DNA of 64,000 bases. Origin: Subdoligranulum variabile. GTDB lineage: Bacteria; Bacillota; Clostridia; Oscillospirales; Ruminococcaceae. The notes under the pieces were generated by a model that worked only from the letters and a program-made list of their open reading frames with translations, had not been told where the DNA came from and did no database searches. Shown piece after piece: positions 50,415 through 59,936 of the stretch (position 1 is the stretch's first letter; every line of letters starts with the position of its first letter). Where the stretch lies: positions 1 to 64,000 of the forward strand of contig QAKI01000057.1 of the NCBI GenBank assembly GCA_003343905.1, in the 5' to 3' direction. The translations under genes and the position numbers were made by a program.

Positions 50415-51038
50415 TTATCGTTCGCAGGGGTCCTGTTGGGCTTCCGCGTCCATCTGCCGGATCTGGCGGGCAAGGCCGTCCCGCGTGTACAACACGTTCA
50501 GAACTTCTACCAGTTCCTTTTTGCTGAGCCGGGGCGGCAGCCCCAGACGGCGCAGCAACTCGCGGCGTTTTTGCGCGCTGTTGGATGTGCCGGAGATCCC
50601 CCACTCGTACAGATCCGTATAGGTGATGGGGACCGCAGCGTTCCCGCTGTTCCGGGCGGCGGGGCTTTCTTTGAGGGCGTCCCGCAGCCCTTGCAGGATG
50701 CGTTCGTCAGGCACGCCCTCCACGCCGAGGAGGCCCTCTTTTCCGGGCGTTTCCTTGCGCGCTTCTTTGCCGGGCAGCGCCGGGACATAGGCTTGCAGAA
50801 CGTGTTCCGCCCCGACCAGGCCTGTCACAAAATGGCGGATCTTGAACCCGGCCGCGTCGGAGTCAGTCAAAATGATAAGCCCCTGCGCCCGCGCCAGCCG
50901 TTTGAGCATCGTCTGCAAGGCCCGGTCTTTCATCACGCGGAAACCGTCCGTTGTCAGGATCGTTCCCTCCACCAGATTGGCAAGCCGGGCGGCATCGTAC
51001 TTCCCTTCCACCAGAATGGCCTGTTGTACTTTCAGCAT
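50415..51038 (-). CDS. TOPRIM domain protein, RNase M5-like (DUF4093)
   Basis: 207 residues from MLKVQQAILVEGKYDAARLA. TOPRIM catalytic residues appear as the glutamate in LVEGKYD (about residue 10) and the acidic pair in LIILTDSDAAGFKIR; the C-terminal third has the YEWGISGTSNSAQKRRELLRRLGLPPRLSKKELVEVLN pattern of DUF4093, the tail of RNase M5. RNase M5 matures 5S rRNA; rnmV is usually slightly shorter and linked to ksgA, which is not here, so I do not give the symbol. Overlaps holA by seven bases. Confidence 0.78.
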   Translation of the reverse strand: MLKVQQAILVEGKYDAARLANLVEGTILTTDGFRVMKDRALQTMLKRLARAQGLIILTDSDAAGFKIRHFVTGLVGAEHVLQAYVPALPGKEARKETPGKEGLLGVEGVPDERILQGLRDALKESPAARNSGNAAVPITYTDLYEWGISGTSNSAQKRRELLRRLGLPPRLSKKELVEVLNVLYTRDGLARQIRQMDAEAQQDPCER

Positions 51039-52066
51039 GGCGTCCTCCCGGCCAGTGCCAGTTCGCACAGGGCTTTCTGCAATAGCAGGTCTGCGTCCAG
51101 CTTGCTGCTTTTCAGGTCCAGATCCAGCTTTTGCAGGATGCACAGGCATTGTTCAAGCTGATGGCGTTTGAAGCGGGCCGCCGTCTTTTCCGTCTTGCCT
51201 AAACGGTAACTCCATTTTCCGCCGTAGCCGAAATCTTTCGCCAGATCGGCCAAGCTGCGGCGGCTGCGCTTGGCCTGCAGCACACGGTACAGGTCCAGAT
51301 AGTTCCCCGCCAGTGCGCCGGTGATGAGGATCGGGTCGTTTTGCAGTTCCAGCAAAGTTTTCAGCTTATGCTGGGCCTGTTCCATCCGGCCGGAGACCAC
51401 CAGTTCCACCATTTCAAAGGTATCGGCGTCCAGCGTGACGGTGCCCAACTGCTGCACCATCTGCTTTGTAATGGTCCCATAGCCGGAGAATGCCGCCAGT
51501 TTTGCGATCTCGTTTTTCAGCAAAAACTGGTCCTCGCCGCAGCGGTCCAGCAGTTCGGCTTCCGCGCCCGGTGCAAAGGCCGCGCCGGTTTCCTCCGCCC
51601 AGGCGCGCGCCAGTCCTTGCAGTTCGGAGCGTCCCGGCTTGTTGATCTGCACGCAGTAGCCGATTTTCTCGCAGGCTGCGATCAGTTTTTGTTCCCGCTT
51701 GCCGGGGCGCAGTTTCCCGAATTTTTCTTCGATCACACTGGTCAGGACGAAAATGGCGTTTTCGGTATCGGCCAGCGTTTCGCAAAGTTCCTGCAGGTCT
51801 TTGTCTGAATAGGTGGACGGGCGGATCATCGGCATCTGGACCAGCCGCTTGCCGCCGAAAAAGGAGATCGTTCCCGCGGCCAGCACGATCTCCTCAATGG
51901 TGGGCGTGGGACCGTCCAGCACGGTGGTCTCCGGGTCCGCCTCGTTGAGGAACTTCAGCGTTTTGGCTGCCGCCGAACGCACGAGCGCCTCGTCCGCGGC
52001 GTAAAAGTAGTACAAAGAGCAGTCGGATTGCAGGCGTTTTTTCAGTTCTTTTTCACTGTAAAGCAA
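51032..52066 (-). CDS. holA: DNA polymerase III delta subunit
   Basis: Clamp-loader subunit that opens the sliding clamp. 344 residues: YSEKELKKRLQSDCSLYYFYAADEALVR at the N-terminus, SFFGGKRLVQMPMIRP, LLKNEIAKLAAFSGYGTIT and the C-terminal helical collar region. The ATG at 52084 would put AGGAGG inside the coding sequence; the TTG at 52066 has AGGAGG nine bases upstream and fits homologues better, so I use it. Downstream of comEC with a 14-base overlap, a common Firmicutes pairing. Confidence 0.9.
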   Translation of the reverse strand: MLYSEKELKKRLQSDCSLYYFYAADEALVRSAAAKTLKFLNEADPETTVLDGPTPTIEEIVLAAGTISFFGGKRLVQMPMIRPSTYSDKDLQELCETLADTENAIFVLTSVIEEKFGKLRPGKREQKLIAACEKIGYCVQINKPGRSELQGLARAWAEETGAAFAPGAEAELLDRCGEDQFLLKNEIAKLAAFSGYGTITKQMVQQLGTVTLDADTFEMVELVVSGRMEQAQHKLKTLLELQNDPILITGALAGNYLDLYRVLQAKRSRRSLADLAKDFGYGGKWSYRLGKTEKTAARFKRHQLEQCLCILQKLDLDLKSSKLDADLLLQKALCELALAGRTPC

Positions 52067-54134
52067 CGCGCTCCACCTCCTCAAAGATCATAGAATGTCC
52101 GGGCCGGATGGTGATGACCGGGTCGGAAAAACTGTACAGAAGTGTTTCCTCCTCCACTTTTTCCAGCCAGGAGGGCGCCGGGGTACAGTAGACCAGCGTT
52201 TCCGCTTCCACAAAATCCGGCAGGCTGCCCGCCGCACACAACACATCCACACAGACGGGCTGCGGCAGACGGATATTCCCCGCCGCCATTGCGATATGGC
52301 GCTCCCCGACGCCCAGCACCGCCAGGTTGCCGCTGCCCCCGTGGTAGAGGTCCAGCGTCAGGCCATCCAGCACCGGCAGGGCGCTGAATTCGGGCAGTTC
52401 CTCCATCCGAAGCGTCTGCCCGGCAGAAAACGCCAGGTCCGACGGTTCCTGCCGCAGGTCCACAAGCAGCGTCACTTCCGGCAGGGCGTGTTCGGACAGA
52501 TAGGTATTGACGGCGCGCAGATTGCTTTGCCCGCCGCGGAACAGAACGACCGCACGCCCGTTCTGTGTACATACGGCACAGGGATTGTTGGCAGCCCCTA
52601 CCATGGCGATGCGGACCACATCCCGCTGCGCCCACACGCCCAGCCCGACCGCCAGCGCCGTGCAAAAGGCCGCCGCGGGCAGGTAAAGCAGCATCCGCCG
52701 CTTCTTCCAGAAAAGAAGCGCCAACACTGCCAGAACGGCCAGCACCAGCAGCGTATACCGGCGCGGCAGGTCTATGTGTGCCAGCGGAAGCCCCGCGCAC
52801 CAGGTGGTCAGGGCTATCATCCAGTGCAGCCAGACCGATGCCGCCAAGCTGGCCATATGGGCAAGCGGCTGCAAAAACGGGACGGCCGAAAAGGCAAGGA
52901 TCGCCATGCCCAACTGCAAAGCAAGCTGCAGCATCCAGACCACCAACAGGTTGGAAAGCACGCTGACGCCGCTGGCCGTCATTCCCTGCGCCACCAGAAC
53001 GGGGAGCGTCGCCAGACTGGCCAACGCTGCCACCTGGACTGCTTCGGCGGCCCGCCACAGCCAGTCGTTCAGCCGTTCGGGCAAGGCTTCACACTGCGGC
53101 GCAAGGGCTTCCTGTTCCCGGCGCACCAGCGTTCCGGCCAACTGGACGCCCAGCACGGCGCAGAACGATAGCTGAAAGCCCACATCACAGGGCGCATAGG
53201 CATTTTGCAGCCCGATCAATACGGCGGCGGCCCCGGTGGAAGTGAGCGGGTCGGTCGGCTGGAGAAAGAAATCCCCTGCCAGCGCCAACAGGAACACGAT
53301 GCCCGCGCGCATGACCGATACCGGCAGCCCCGTCAGGAACATATAAAACACGACGAGCCCCGCCCGCAGCAAAATCAGCGGACGGTAAAAGCGACGGCGA
53401 TACCCAAAGGAAAAGATCCCGCACAGCAGGGCGACGTGCAGGCCCGACACAGCCAGCAGATGGGACACACCCGCCGTCCGAAAGGTATCCTGCAGGGAAT
53501 CCCGCAGCCCGTCCTTATGGCCCAGCAGGACCGCCGCTTCCAGTTCGCCTTCTTCCTCCGGCATCCAGTACCGCAGTACGCCCGCAAGCTGCTGCCGCAG
53601 TGCAAGCAGAGAAAAACGCGGGGACGCGCTGGGCTCTTCCGGCACATAATCCCCCAGATACTCCGCCTGCAGGTAGATGCCGCGGCTTTTGTAGGACATG
53701 AGATAGATGCTGTTTTCCAGCTTTTCGATCTGGAACCGGGCGGTGAACCGCTCCCCGGCCGAAACGCCGGGGAAGGAATCGCAGGTCATCAGGAAGTTTG
53801 CAGGCTGGCCGTCGCACTGCGTCACACGCAGCGTACCGCGCAGGGAACCTTCCTCAAAGGACGGTTCCGCATCGGTCTCCACGGTCACGGTGCATTGCAC
53901 TGTCTGCCCGGCATGCCGTTCAGCGGGCAGCACGACCAGAAGCGTGAATAGCAGAAAGACCGCGGCCCCGCACAGAGCGCCCAGCAGCAGGGACCTGTAC
54001 CGGCTGTGCCAGCCCAGGAACAGCAGAAATACCAAAAGTGCCGCCGCGGGCACCAGGACCAGCGGCGGCATTGTGGCCGCAAACACTTCTGCAAGGGCAA
54101 AGGAAAGGCCGAAACAGGCAAGTTTGCGTTTCAT
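52053..54134 (-). CDS. comEC: ComEC/Rec2 family DNA internalisation protein with degenerate C-terminal domain
   Basis: Membrane channel for DNA uptake in competent bacteria. 693 residues: N-terminal DUF4131 region with two helices and an OB-like domain (to about 180), the Competence domain (about 190-480; AGVSHLLAVSGLHVALLCGIF, FLTGLPVSVMRAGIVFLLAL), then a C-terminal part where a metallo-beta-lactamase domain normally lies. That part keeps the fold's opening (MVGAANNPCAVCTQNGRAVVLFRGG) but lacks the HxHxDH metal motif. Whether it still mediates transformation is unknown. Confidence 0.9.
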   Translation of the reverse strand: MKRKLACFGLSFALAEVFAATMPPLVLVPAAALLVFLLFLGWHSRYRSLLLGALCGAAVFLLFTLLVVLPAERHAGQTVQCTVTVETDAEPSFEEGSLRGTLRVTQCDGQPANFLMTCDSFPGVSAGERFTARFQIEKLENSIYLMSYKSRGIYLQAEYLGDYVPEEPSASPRFSLLALRQQLAGVLRYWMPEEEGELEAAVLLGHKDGLRDSLQDTFRTAGVSHLLAVSGLHVALLCGIFSFGYRRRFYRPLILLRAGLVVFYMFLTGLPVSVMRAGIVFLLALAGDFFLQPTDPLTSTGAAAVLIGLQNAYAPCDVGFQLSFCAVLGVQLAGTLVRREQEALAPQCEALPERLNDWLWRAAEAVQVAALASLATLPVLVAQGMTASGVSVLSNLLVVWMLQLALQLGMAILAFSAVPFLQPLAHMASLAASVWLHWMIALTTWCAGLPLAHIDLPRRYTLLVLAVLAVLALLFWKKRRMLLYLPAAAFCTALAVGLGVWAQRDVVRIAMVGAANNPCAVCTQNGRAVVLFRGGQSNLRAVNTYLSEHALPEVTLLVDLRQEPSDLAFSAGQTLRMEELPEFSALPVLDGLTLDLYHGGSGNLAVLGVGERHIAMAAGNIRLPQPVCVDVLCAAGSLPDFVEAETLVYCTPAPSWLEKVEEETLLYSFSDPVITIRPGHSMIFEEVERVALQ

Positions 54135-54137
54135 CGA

Positions 54138-54677
54138 TCAATGGAAAAACAGCGGCAGCGGCTCCAGGAAAAAGATGTCGGTGCGGTTGGCCGCATCGCC
54201 TTCCGCCAGGGCCGCGCAGCAGCCGACCACAGTGCCGGTGCTCTTGGCCGCCAGTGTCTCCAGCGCGTGCAGAGAGCCGCCGGTGGAGATCACATCGTCC
54301 ACGATCAGGATGCGTTTCCCGTTCATGTACTCGATGTCTTTCTGGTCGATGACAAGGACCTGCTTGCCCGCCGTGGTGATGGATTCGTCCTCGATGACGA
54401 CAGGGTTCTGCATGTAAAGCTTCGGGCCTTTACGCGCAGGGATCCAGTATTTCCCGCTCTGGCGGGCCATCTCGTAAGCCAGCGGAATGCCCTTGGCCTC
54501 CGCGGTCAGGATCACGTCAAATTCGGGCGCTTTCTTCAGCAGTTCGGTGGCGCAGGCCACGGTCAGCTCCACATCGCTGAACATAATAAAGGCCGCAATG
54601 TCCATGTGGTCGTTGACCTTGCAGATCGGCAGCTCACGGGTGAGCCCCGCCACATGGAGCGTATAGGTATCTGCCAT
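54138..54677 (-). CDS. Phosphoribosyltransferase family protein (adenine PRTase-like)
   Basis: 179 residues with the PRPP loop RILIVDDVISTGGSLHAL (about 121-138) and an APRT-like N-terminal half (FDVILTAEAKGIPLAYEMA). Not the classical Apt length or motifs (GIESRGF is replaced by LTAEAKGIPL), so substrate is left open; adenine or xanthine salvage is likely. Three bases separate it from comEC. Confidence 0.85.
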   Translation of the reverse strand: MADTYTLHVAGLTRELPICKVNDHMDIAAFIMFSDVELTVACATELLKKAPEFDVILTAEAKGIPLAYEMARQSGKYWIPARKGPKLYMQNPVVIEDESITTAGKQVLVIDQKDIEYMNGKRILIVDDVISTGGSLHALETLAAKSTGTVVGCCAALAEGDAANRTDIFFLEPLPLFFH

Positions 54678-54728
54678 GATAGGAACCTCTTTCTACATTG
54701 TATCAATCGTAACGGGGGCCTGCGGGCA

Positions 54729-55073
54729 TCAGCCCGGAGGCCACGCCAGACTGCGGCCCGCCAACACATGGAAATGCAGGTGCTGCACGCTCTGGCCGCC
54801 GTCCTGCCCCACGTTGGTGACGACCCGGTAGCCGTTTTCGGCCACACCGAGTTTCCGGCACTGTTCCGCAATGACGGCATAGATGTGCCCCAGCAGCGCG
54901 GCGTCCGCTTCGGTCAGCGCCGCAGCAGAGGAAATATGCCGCTTGGGGATCACCAGAAAATGCACCGGCGCCTGCGGGTCAATGTCGTAAAACGCCAGCA
55001 GCGTGTCATCCTCGTACAGCTTGTTGGACGGGATCTCCCCCGCCGCGATCTTACAAAACAGGCAATCGCTCAT
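54729..55073 (-). CDS. HIT family protein (HINT/PKCI type)
   Basis: 114 residues: SDCLFCKIAAGEIPSNKLYEDD with a CxxC zinc pair, FYDIDPQAPVHFLVIPKRHI, and the histidine triad QSVQHLHFHVLAGR near the C-terminus. Hydrolyses nucleoside phosphoramidates; physiological substrate unknown. Located between alaS and the PRTase in the same transcript. Confidence 0.95.
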   Translation of the reverse strand: MSDCLFCKIAAGEIPSNKLYEDDTLLAFYDIDPQAPVHFLVIPKRHISSAAALTEADAALLGHIYAVIAEQCRKLGVAENGYRVVTNVGQDGGQSVQHLHFHVLAGRSLAWPPG

Positions 55074-55111
55074 TTTTCTTCCCTCCTTTTGCTATTCTTG
55101 CAAATCAAGAA

Positions 55112-57787
55112 TCACTGATCCAGTTCGCCCTTGACGATCTCCGGCACTGCGTTGAGCGCTTCGTCGATCTTGCTGGTATCCCGGATGCCGGCCATGGCGA
55201 AGTCCGGCTTACCGCCGCCGTTGCCGCCCGCGATCGCTGCGATCTTCTTGACGAGCACACCGGCTTTCAGGCCGCGCGCCTTGGCGCCTGCCGAAACGCC
55301 CACTGCCATCATCGTCTTGTTGCCGTCGCTGCCGACCAGCACCGTGACGGCGTTGGGGGCCTTGTCGCGCACCTTGTCGATCATCTCGCGCAGAGTATCA
55401 GAGCCGGTGCCGGTCAGATAGGCGGAAATGATGCGCACGCCCTCTACGTCGGTGGCCTTGTCAAACAGGCCGTCGACCTTGGCGGCGGCCATCTCGGCCT
55501 TCAGCAGATCGAGCTGCTTGCCGGTCTCTTTGAGTTCCGCCACCGTGCTTTCGGCACGTGCGGCCACATCCTTCAGGTTGTTGGCCTTCAGCGCGACCGC
55601 CGTCTGGTTCAGAACTTCCGTCCGTTCGTCCAGCAGACGCAGCACGCCGTAGCCGGTGGTGGCTTCGATACGGCGGATGCCCGCAGCCACGCTGGACTCG
55701 CTCAAAATCTTGAAGCAACCGATCTGCGCAGTGTTCTGCACATGGGTGCCGCCGCAGAACTCCGTGCTCCAGCCGCCAGCGTCCACCACGCGGACCACGC
55801 TGCCGTATTTTTCGCCAAACAGCGCCATGGCACCCATCTTTTTGGCTTCCTCAATGGGCAGGTTCTGGACCGTGACCGGCAGCGAAGCGAAGATCTTTTC
55901 GTTGACGCGCCGCTCCACTTCCGCCAGTTCATCGCTGGTCACCGCGCTGAAATGCGTGAAGTCGAAGTGCGTGAGTTTTTCATCCTGATAGCTGCCCGCC
56001 TGATGCACATGCTCGCCCAGCACTTCGCGCAGGGCCTTCTGCAGCAGGTGGGTGGCGGTATGGTTGCGGCAGATCGCCATGCGGCGCGCTTCATCCACCG
56101 AAGCCGTCACGGTGTCCCCGGTCTTGACCGTGCCGTCCAGCAGTTCGCAGGTGTGGACAAAGTAGCCCTTCGGGGTCTTTTTGACCTGGGTGACCTTCAG
56201 CTTGGCATCACCGGAAGTGATGTAGCCATGGTCCGCGACCTGACCGCCCATCTCGGCATAGAACGGCGTGTGGTCCAGGACCACCAGAACGCCCTCTTTG
56301 GACTCGCCGGCCTCGTCGGTCGCAATGGCGTCCACCAGTTCGTCCCCGTCCGAGAGAGCCAGCACGGTGGCGCTCTCGCTCAGCGTTTCATAGCCGTCAA
56401 AACGGGTAGCTTCCGCATCCAGTTCGCCGAACAGGTCGGCGCTCCAGCCGGAAATATCCTTGGCCAGACGCTCCGAACGGGCGCGTTCACGCTGCTTGTT
56501 CATCTCCACGTGGAAGGCGTCCTCATCCACCTCAACACCGGCTTCGGCTGCGATCTCCTTGGTCAGGTCGAGCGGGAAACCGAAGGTGTCGTTGAGTTTG
56601 AATACATCTGCGCCCGAAAGGGTCAGCTTGCCTTCATTCTTGATCTGCTCGGTCTGCACCTTGTCGATCATACCGTTAAGGATCGTCAGACCGGCGTCGA
56701 TCGTGCGGCCGAAGCGTTCTTCTTCGGTGCCGACCACCTTTTTGATATAGGACTCATGCTCGCGCAGTTCCGGGTAACCGGCTTCGCTGGATTCAATCAC
56801 CGTGTCGATCAGTTCCGTCAGGAACGGGTGGTCGATGCCCAGCATACGGCCATGGCGGGCCGCACGGCGCAACAAACGGCGCAGCACATAGCCGCGGCCT
56901 TCGTTGGAGGGCAGGATGCCGTCGGAGACCATGAACACCGTGGAGCGGATATGGTCGGTGATGACGCGGATGGAGATATCGTCCTTTTCGTTGTCGCCGT
57001 AGTGCTTGCCGGAGATGCGCTCCACATGGTGCAGCACGGAAGCCACCGTATCGACTTCAAACAGGTTGCCCACATCCTGCATCACGCAGGCCAGGCGTTC
57101 AAGGCCCATGCCGGTGTCGATGTTGGGGCGCGGCAGGCGCTCATAATGGCCCTTGCCGTCGGAGTCGAACTGGCTGAACACCAGGTTCCAGATCTCCATA
57201 TAGCGGTCGCAGTCGCAGCCGACCTTGCAGGTGGGCTTGCCGCAGCCATGCTCCGGCCCGCGGTCATAGTAGATCTCGGAGCAGGGGCCGCAGGGGCCGG
57301 AACCATGCTCCCAGAAGTTGTCTTCCTTGCCGAAGCGGACCATGTGATCCTCGGGGATGCCGACTTTCTTGGTCCAGATGTCGTAGGCTTCGTCATCTTC
57401 CAGGTAGACGGAGATATACAGCTTTTCGGCCGGGATGCCCAGTTCCTTGGTCAGGAACTCCCAGGCCCAGGGGATCACATCCTCTTTGAAGTAATCCTGG
57501 AAGCTGAAGTTGCCCAGCATCTCAAAGAAGGTGCCGTGGCGCGCCGTGATGCCGACCCGCTCGATGTCCGGCGTGCGGATGCACTTCTGGCAGGTGGTGA
57601 CGCGGTGGCGGGGCGGTTCCTCCTGGCCGAGGAACCATTTTTTCATCGGGGCCATGCCGCTGTTGATTAGCAGCAGGCTGGGGTCATCCTTCGGCACCAG
57701 CGGGAAGCTGCCCAGACGCAGATGGTCCTTGGTCTCAAAAAAGTGCAGATACTTCTCGCGCAGTTCATTCAGTCCTGTCCATTGCAT
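55112..57787 (-). CDS. alaS: Alanyl-tRNA synthetase
   Basis: 891 residues, full length: class II catalytic core (MQWTGLNELREKYLHFF, GHGTFF-like ARHGTFFEMLGNFSFQDYFKE, motif 2/3 regions), a zinc/cysteine stretch GCGKPTCKVGCDCD, an editing domain with NHTATHLLQKALREVLG and CGGTHVQNT, and a C-terminal DHHA1 domain ending ...PEIVKGELDQ. GGGAG ten bases before ATG 57787; the frame start seven codons earlier is inside the leader. Regulated by the T-box just upstream. Confidence 0.98.
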   Translation of the reverse strand: MQWTGLNELREKYLHFFETKDHLRLGSFPLVPKDDPSLLLINSGMAPMKKWFLGQEEPPRHRVTTCQKCIRTPDIERVGITARHGTFFEMLGNFSFQDYFKEDVIPWAWEFLTKELGIPAEKLYISVYLEDDEAYDIWTKKVGIPEDHMVRFGKEDNFWEHGSGPCGPCSEIYYDRGPEHGCGKPTCKVGCDCDRYMEIWNLVFSQFDSDGKGHYERLPRPNIDTGMGLERLACVMQDVGNLFEVDTVASVLHHVERISGKHYGDNEKDDISIRVITDHIRSTVFMVSDGILPSNEGRGYVLRRLLRRAARHGRMLGIDHPFLTELIDTVIESSEAGYPELREHESYIKKVVGTEEERFGRTIDAGLTILNGMIDKVQTEQIKNEGKLTLSGADVFKLNDTFGFPLDLTKEIAAEAGVEVDEDAFHVEMNKQRERARSERLAKDISGWSADLFGELDAEATRFDGYETLSESATVLALSDGDELVDAIATDEAGESKEGVLVVLDHTPFYAEMGGQVADHGYITSGDAKLKVTQVKKTPKGYFVHTCELLDGTVKTGDTVTASVDEARRMAICRNHTATHLLQKALREVLGEHVHQAGSYQDEKLTHFDFTHFSAVTSDELAEVERRVNEKIFASLPVTVQNLPIEEAKKMGAMALFGEKYGSVVRVVDAGGWSTEFCGGTHVQNTAQIGCFKILSESSVAAGIRRIEATTGYGVLRLLDERTEVLNQTAVALKANNLKDVAARAESTVAELKETGKQLDLLKAEMAAAKVDGLFDKATDVEGVRIISAYLTGTGSDTLREMIDKVRDKAPNAVTVLVGSDGNKTMMAVGVSAGAKARGLKAGVLVKKIAAIAGGNGGGKPDFAMAGIRDTSKIDEALNAVPEIVKGELDQ

Positions 57788-57835
57788 ACAATACGTTCTC
57801 CCATCCATGGATTCATTCGCGCTGAAAAGGGCCCC

Positions 57836-58079
57836 CGAAAAAATATAGCCCTCGCCCTTATACAGGGACGAAGGTTTATCGCTTCCGTGGTACCACCCGG
57901 TTTGCGCCCCAAACGGGACGCCGCTTTCCCTGCGTTAACGCCGCAAATACGTCCGGCTCTGCGCCAGAAGCTCCGGGGTGGCTTTGCCGGATGTCAGCCA
58001 AGCGCCTTTCACCAAGCGGCCGCTCTCTCTTTGGACTGCGGGCCCGGCATGAGCCCCTTCAACGCCATTTTCCTTTTAC
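57836..58079 (-). promoter_or_regulatory. T-box leader (alanine) upstream of alaS
   Basis: T-box core GGGTGGTACCACGG (complement of 57885-57898), then the terminator stem CCTTCGTCCC / GGGCGAGG (57848-57873) and a run of six T (57838-57843). Alignment with the tyrS T-box places the specifier at 57980-57982, reading GCC, matching the GGC anticodon of the tRNA-Ala at 18919. Folding of stem I was not computed. Confidence 0.95.
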
Positions 58080-58085
58080 AAGGTA

Positions 58086-58114
58086 ATTATATGCCGCTTT
58101 TGCGCTCTTGTCAA
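58086..58114 (-). promoter_or_regulatory. Consensus promoter of the alaS T-box transcript
   Basis: Perfect TTGACA (58109-58114) and TATAAT (58086-58091) on the minus strand with a 17-base spacer, overlapping the stop codon of the penicillin-binding-protein gene. Confidence 0.9.
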
Positions 58115-59754
58115 CTTCTTTTTGCCGCAGAAACGTCAGCTTCCACGGTTTCTTCCTGTTCCCACACGTGCAGTGCGTCCGCGATACGGGCAAAGACCGC
58201 CGCGCTGGAAGTTTCCGGCTCCAAAATGCCGTCCTGTAGCACCGTGATCGTATAGCGCGGCGCGTCGGCCGGGTAAAAACCACTGAACCAGTAGTTGAGC
58301 AGTTCCTCCCCTTCTTCGTCGAATTGCCCGGTCTGGGCCGTCCCCGTTTTGCCGCCCGCCGCGCCTTCCTGTGGCTGGGCATCGCGGCCGATGCCCTCTT
58401 CGACCACGGATCGCAGCATATCCCGCAGGACGCGGGCGGTATCCTCCCGGCATACCCGTTCTTCTTCCGGCACTTTGACGGGCGCGGTCACCTGCATGGT
58501 TTCGTCCACCACCCCGCGCACCAGCCGCGGGGTGCGGTACACGCCGCCCGCAGCGACGGTATTCATCATGGCGGTGATCTGCAGCGGTGTTGCGGTCAGG
58601 TCCCCCTGCCCGAAGCTGAACAGTGCAAGCTGCCCTGAATTGTCCAGCGCGGCATCGTCCGGCAGAACCCCCGCGCTGCTCTTGAGTCCCGGCGCCACCG
58701 CGCAGGCTTCGCCAAAGCCGAATTTTTCCGCTTCGCGCAGCACCGCGGCGCCGCCCAGCGCCTGCCCCAACTCCACAAAAAAGCAGTTGCAGCTTTGTTC
58801 CAGCGCCCCGCGCAGGTTCACCTCGCCATGGGCACGCCCCTGCGCGCAGCGGTATATTTGGCCGTCCACTTCCACGCTGCCGGTACATTCGTGGGTGAAC
58901 CAGTCGAGCCCGTTTTCATAGGCGGCCGCAGCCAGCACCACCTTGAACACAGACCCGGCGCTGAAAGTGCTGAACGTGCGGTTGATAAGCGACGTATCGT
59001 CCGCCTGGATGCTCTTTGCCACGTTGTCCGGGTCGTATTCCGGCATACTGACGCAGGCCAGCGCTTCCCCGCTCTGCACATCCATCACGACGATGCACCC
59101 GCGCGGCATATACAGCCCGGCCACGCCCTCACAGATGCGCTGGACGTTCGCATCCAAAGTGAGCTGTACCCCTTCGCCGGTACCCGCTTCCTGCACGGTA
59201 ACGGTGGGCATCTCGCCGTTCAGCAGCCGGCCCTGTGCCGACGTAAGGCAGGACACCACCGACTCGTCCGCCGCGGACGCCAGAATGTCGTCATATGCAT
59301 ATTCCAGCCCCGAAACGCCCGCACCATCGCCGTCCAGGTAGCCCAGAAGGTGGACAGCGATCGGTATCGGCAGATAGCGCCGCCGCCCTTCGTAGGTCGG
59401 TACGCCCTGGCTGGTAAGGTCCTGTTCCACCGAAATCAGGAACGGGCTGGCCGCGTTGCGGTTTTCGTACAGTTCCACCTGTTCCGCGTAGGAAACATAC
59501 GGGAACAGCGTGGCATAACTGGCATCCCCGGGAATACACAGGGCGTACCATTCCGGCGTGTACCCCGTCAGCAGTCTGCCGTCCCGGTCATAGAAGTTGC
59601 CGCGCGCCCGCGGCAGTTCGGTGGTCTGGGCCGTCTGCTTCCCGGCACTGACCGCATAGGTCTGGTCGGTGCCGATCCACAGGACCCGGCACAGCACAAT
59701 CCCCGCCATCAGGATCAGTACGATCCGCAGGAACCACAATCTGCGCAGCGACAT
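58111..59754 (-). CDS. Class B penicillin-binding protein (peptidoglycan transpeptidase)
   Basis: 547 residues: N-terminal membrane anchor (RRLWFLRIVLILMAGIVLC, about 4-22), PBP dimerisation region beginning RARGNFYDRDGRLLTGY, and the transpeptidase domain with active Ser268 in SVFK, SCN at 321-323 and KTGTAQTG from residue 469. No PASTA domains; shorter than typical PBP2/FtsI, close to SpoVD or PbpA sizes. Crosslinks cell wall on the outer membrane face. Because sporulation genes are common here a spore-cortex role is possible but not shown. About 40 bases before the ATG the region holds no clear promoter. Confidence 0.88.
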   Translation of the reverse strand: MSLRRLWFLRIVLILMAGIVLCRVLWIGTDQTYAVSAGKQTAQTTELPRARGNFYDRDGRLLTGYTPEWYALCIPGDASYATLFPYVSYAEQVELYENRNAASPFLISVEQDLTSQGVPTYEGRRRYLPIPIAVHLLGYLDGDGAGVSGLEYAYDDILASAADESVVSCLTSAQGRLLNGEMPTVTVQEAGTGEGVQLTLDANVQRICEGVAGLYMPRGCIVVMDVQSGEALACVSMPEYDPDNVAKSIQADDTSLINRTFSTFSAGSVFKVVLAAAAYENGLDWFTHECTGSVEVDGQIYRCAQGRAHGEVNLRGALEQSCNCFFVELGQALGGAAVLREAEKFGFGEACAVAPGLKSSAGVLPDDAALDNSGQLALFSFGQGDLTATPLQITAMMNTVAAGGVYRTPRLVRGVVDETMQVTAPVKVPEEERVCREDTARVLRDMLRSVVEEGIGRDAQPQEGAAGGKTGTAQTGQFDEEGEELLNYWFSGFYPADAPRYTITVLQDGILEPETSSAAVFARIADALHVWEQEETVEADVSAAKRS

Positions 59755-59877
59755 CTTTTTACGCCCCCATTTCCTTCGGAGTATGGTCTATAAAGGGAGC
59801 CTTTAATCAAGATCCGCTGCCCCGCATGACATATGCCGCGCCCTGTGTTTTTCCGGGAAAATACGGGCACACAAACA

Positions 59878-59911
59878 GAAAACCCCCGCGGGCTTTTACC
59901 CGCGGGGGTCC
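59878..59911 (-). terminator. Terminator of rpsB-tsf
   Basis: AACCCCCGCGGG (59881-59892) / CCCGCGGGGGTCC around CTTTTA, with TTTTCT on the minus strand 25-60 bases past tsf. Confidence 0.92.
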
Positions 59912-59936
59912 AGTTATTCAATATGCAGAACGCAAA

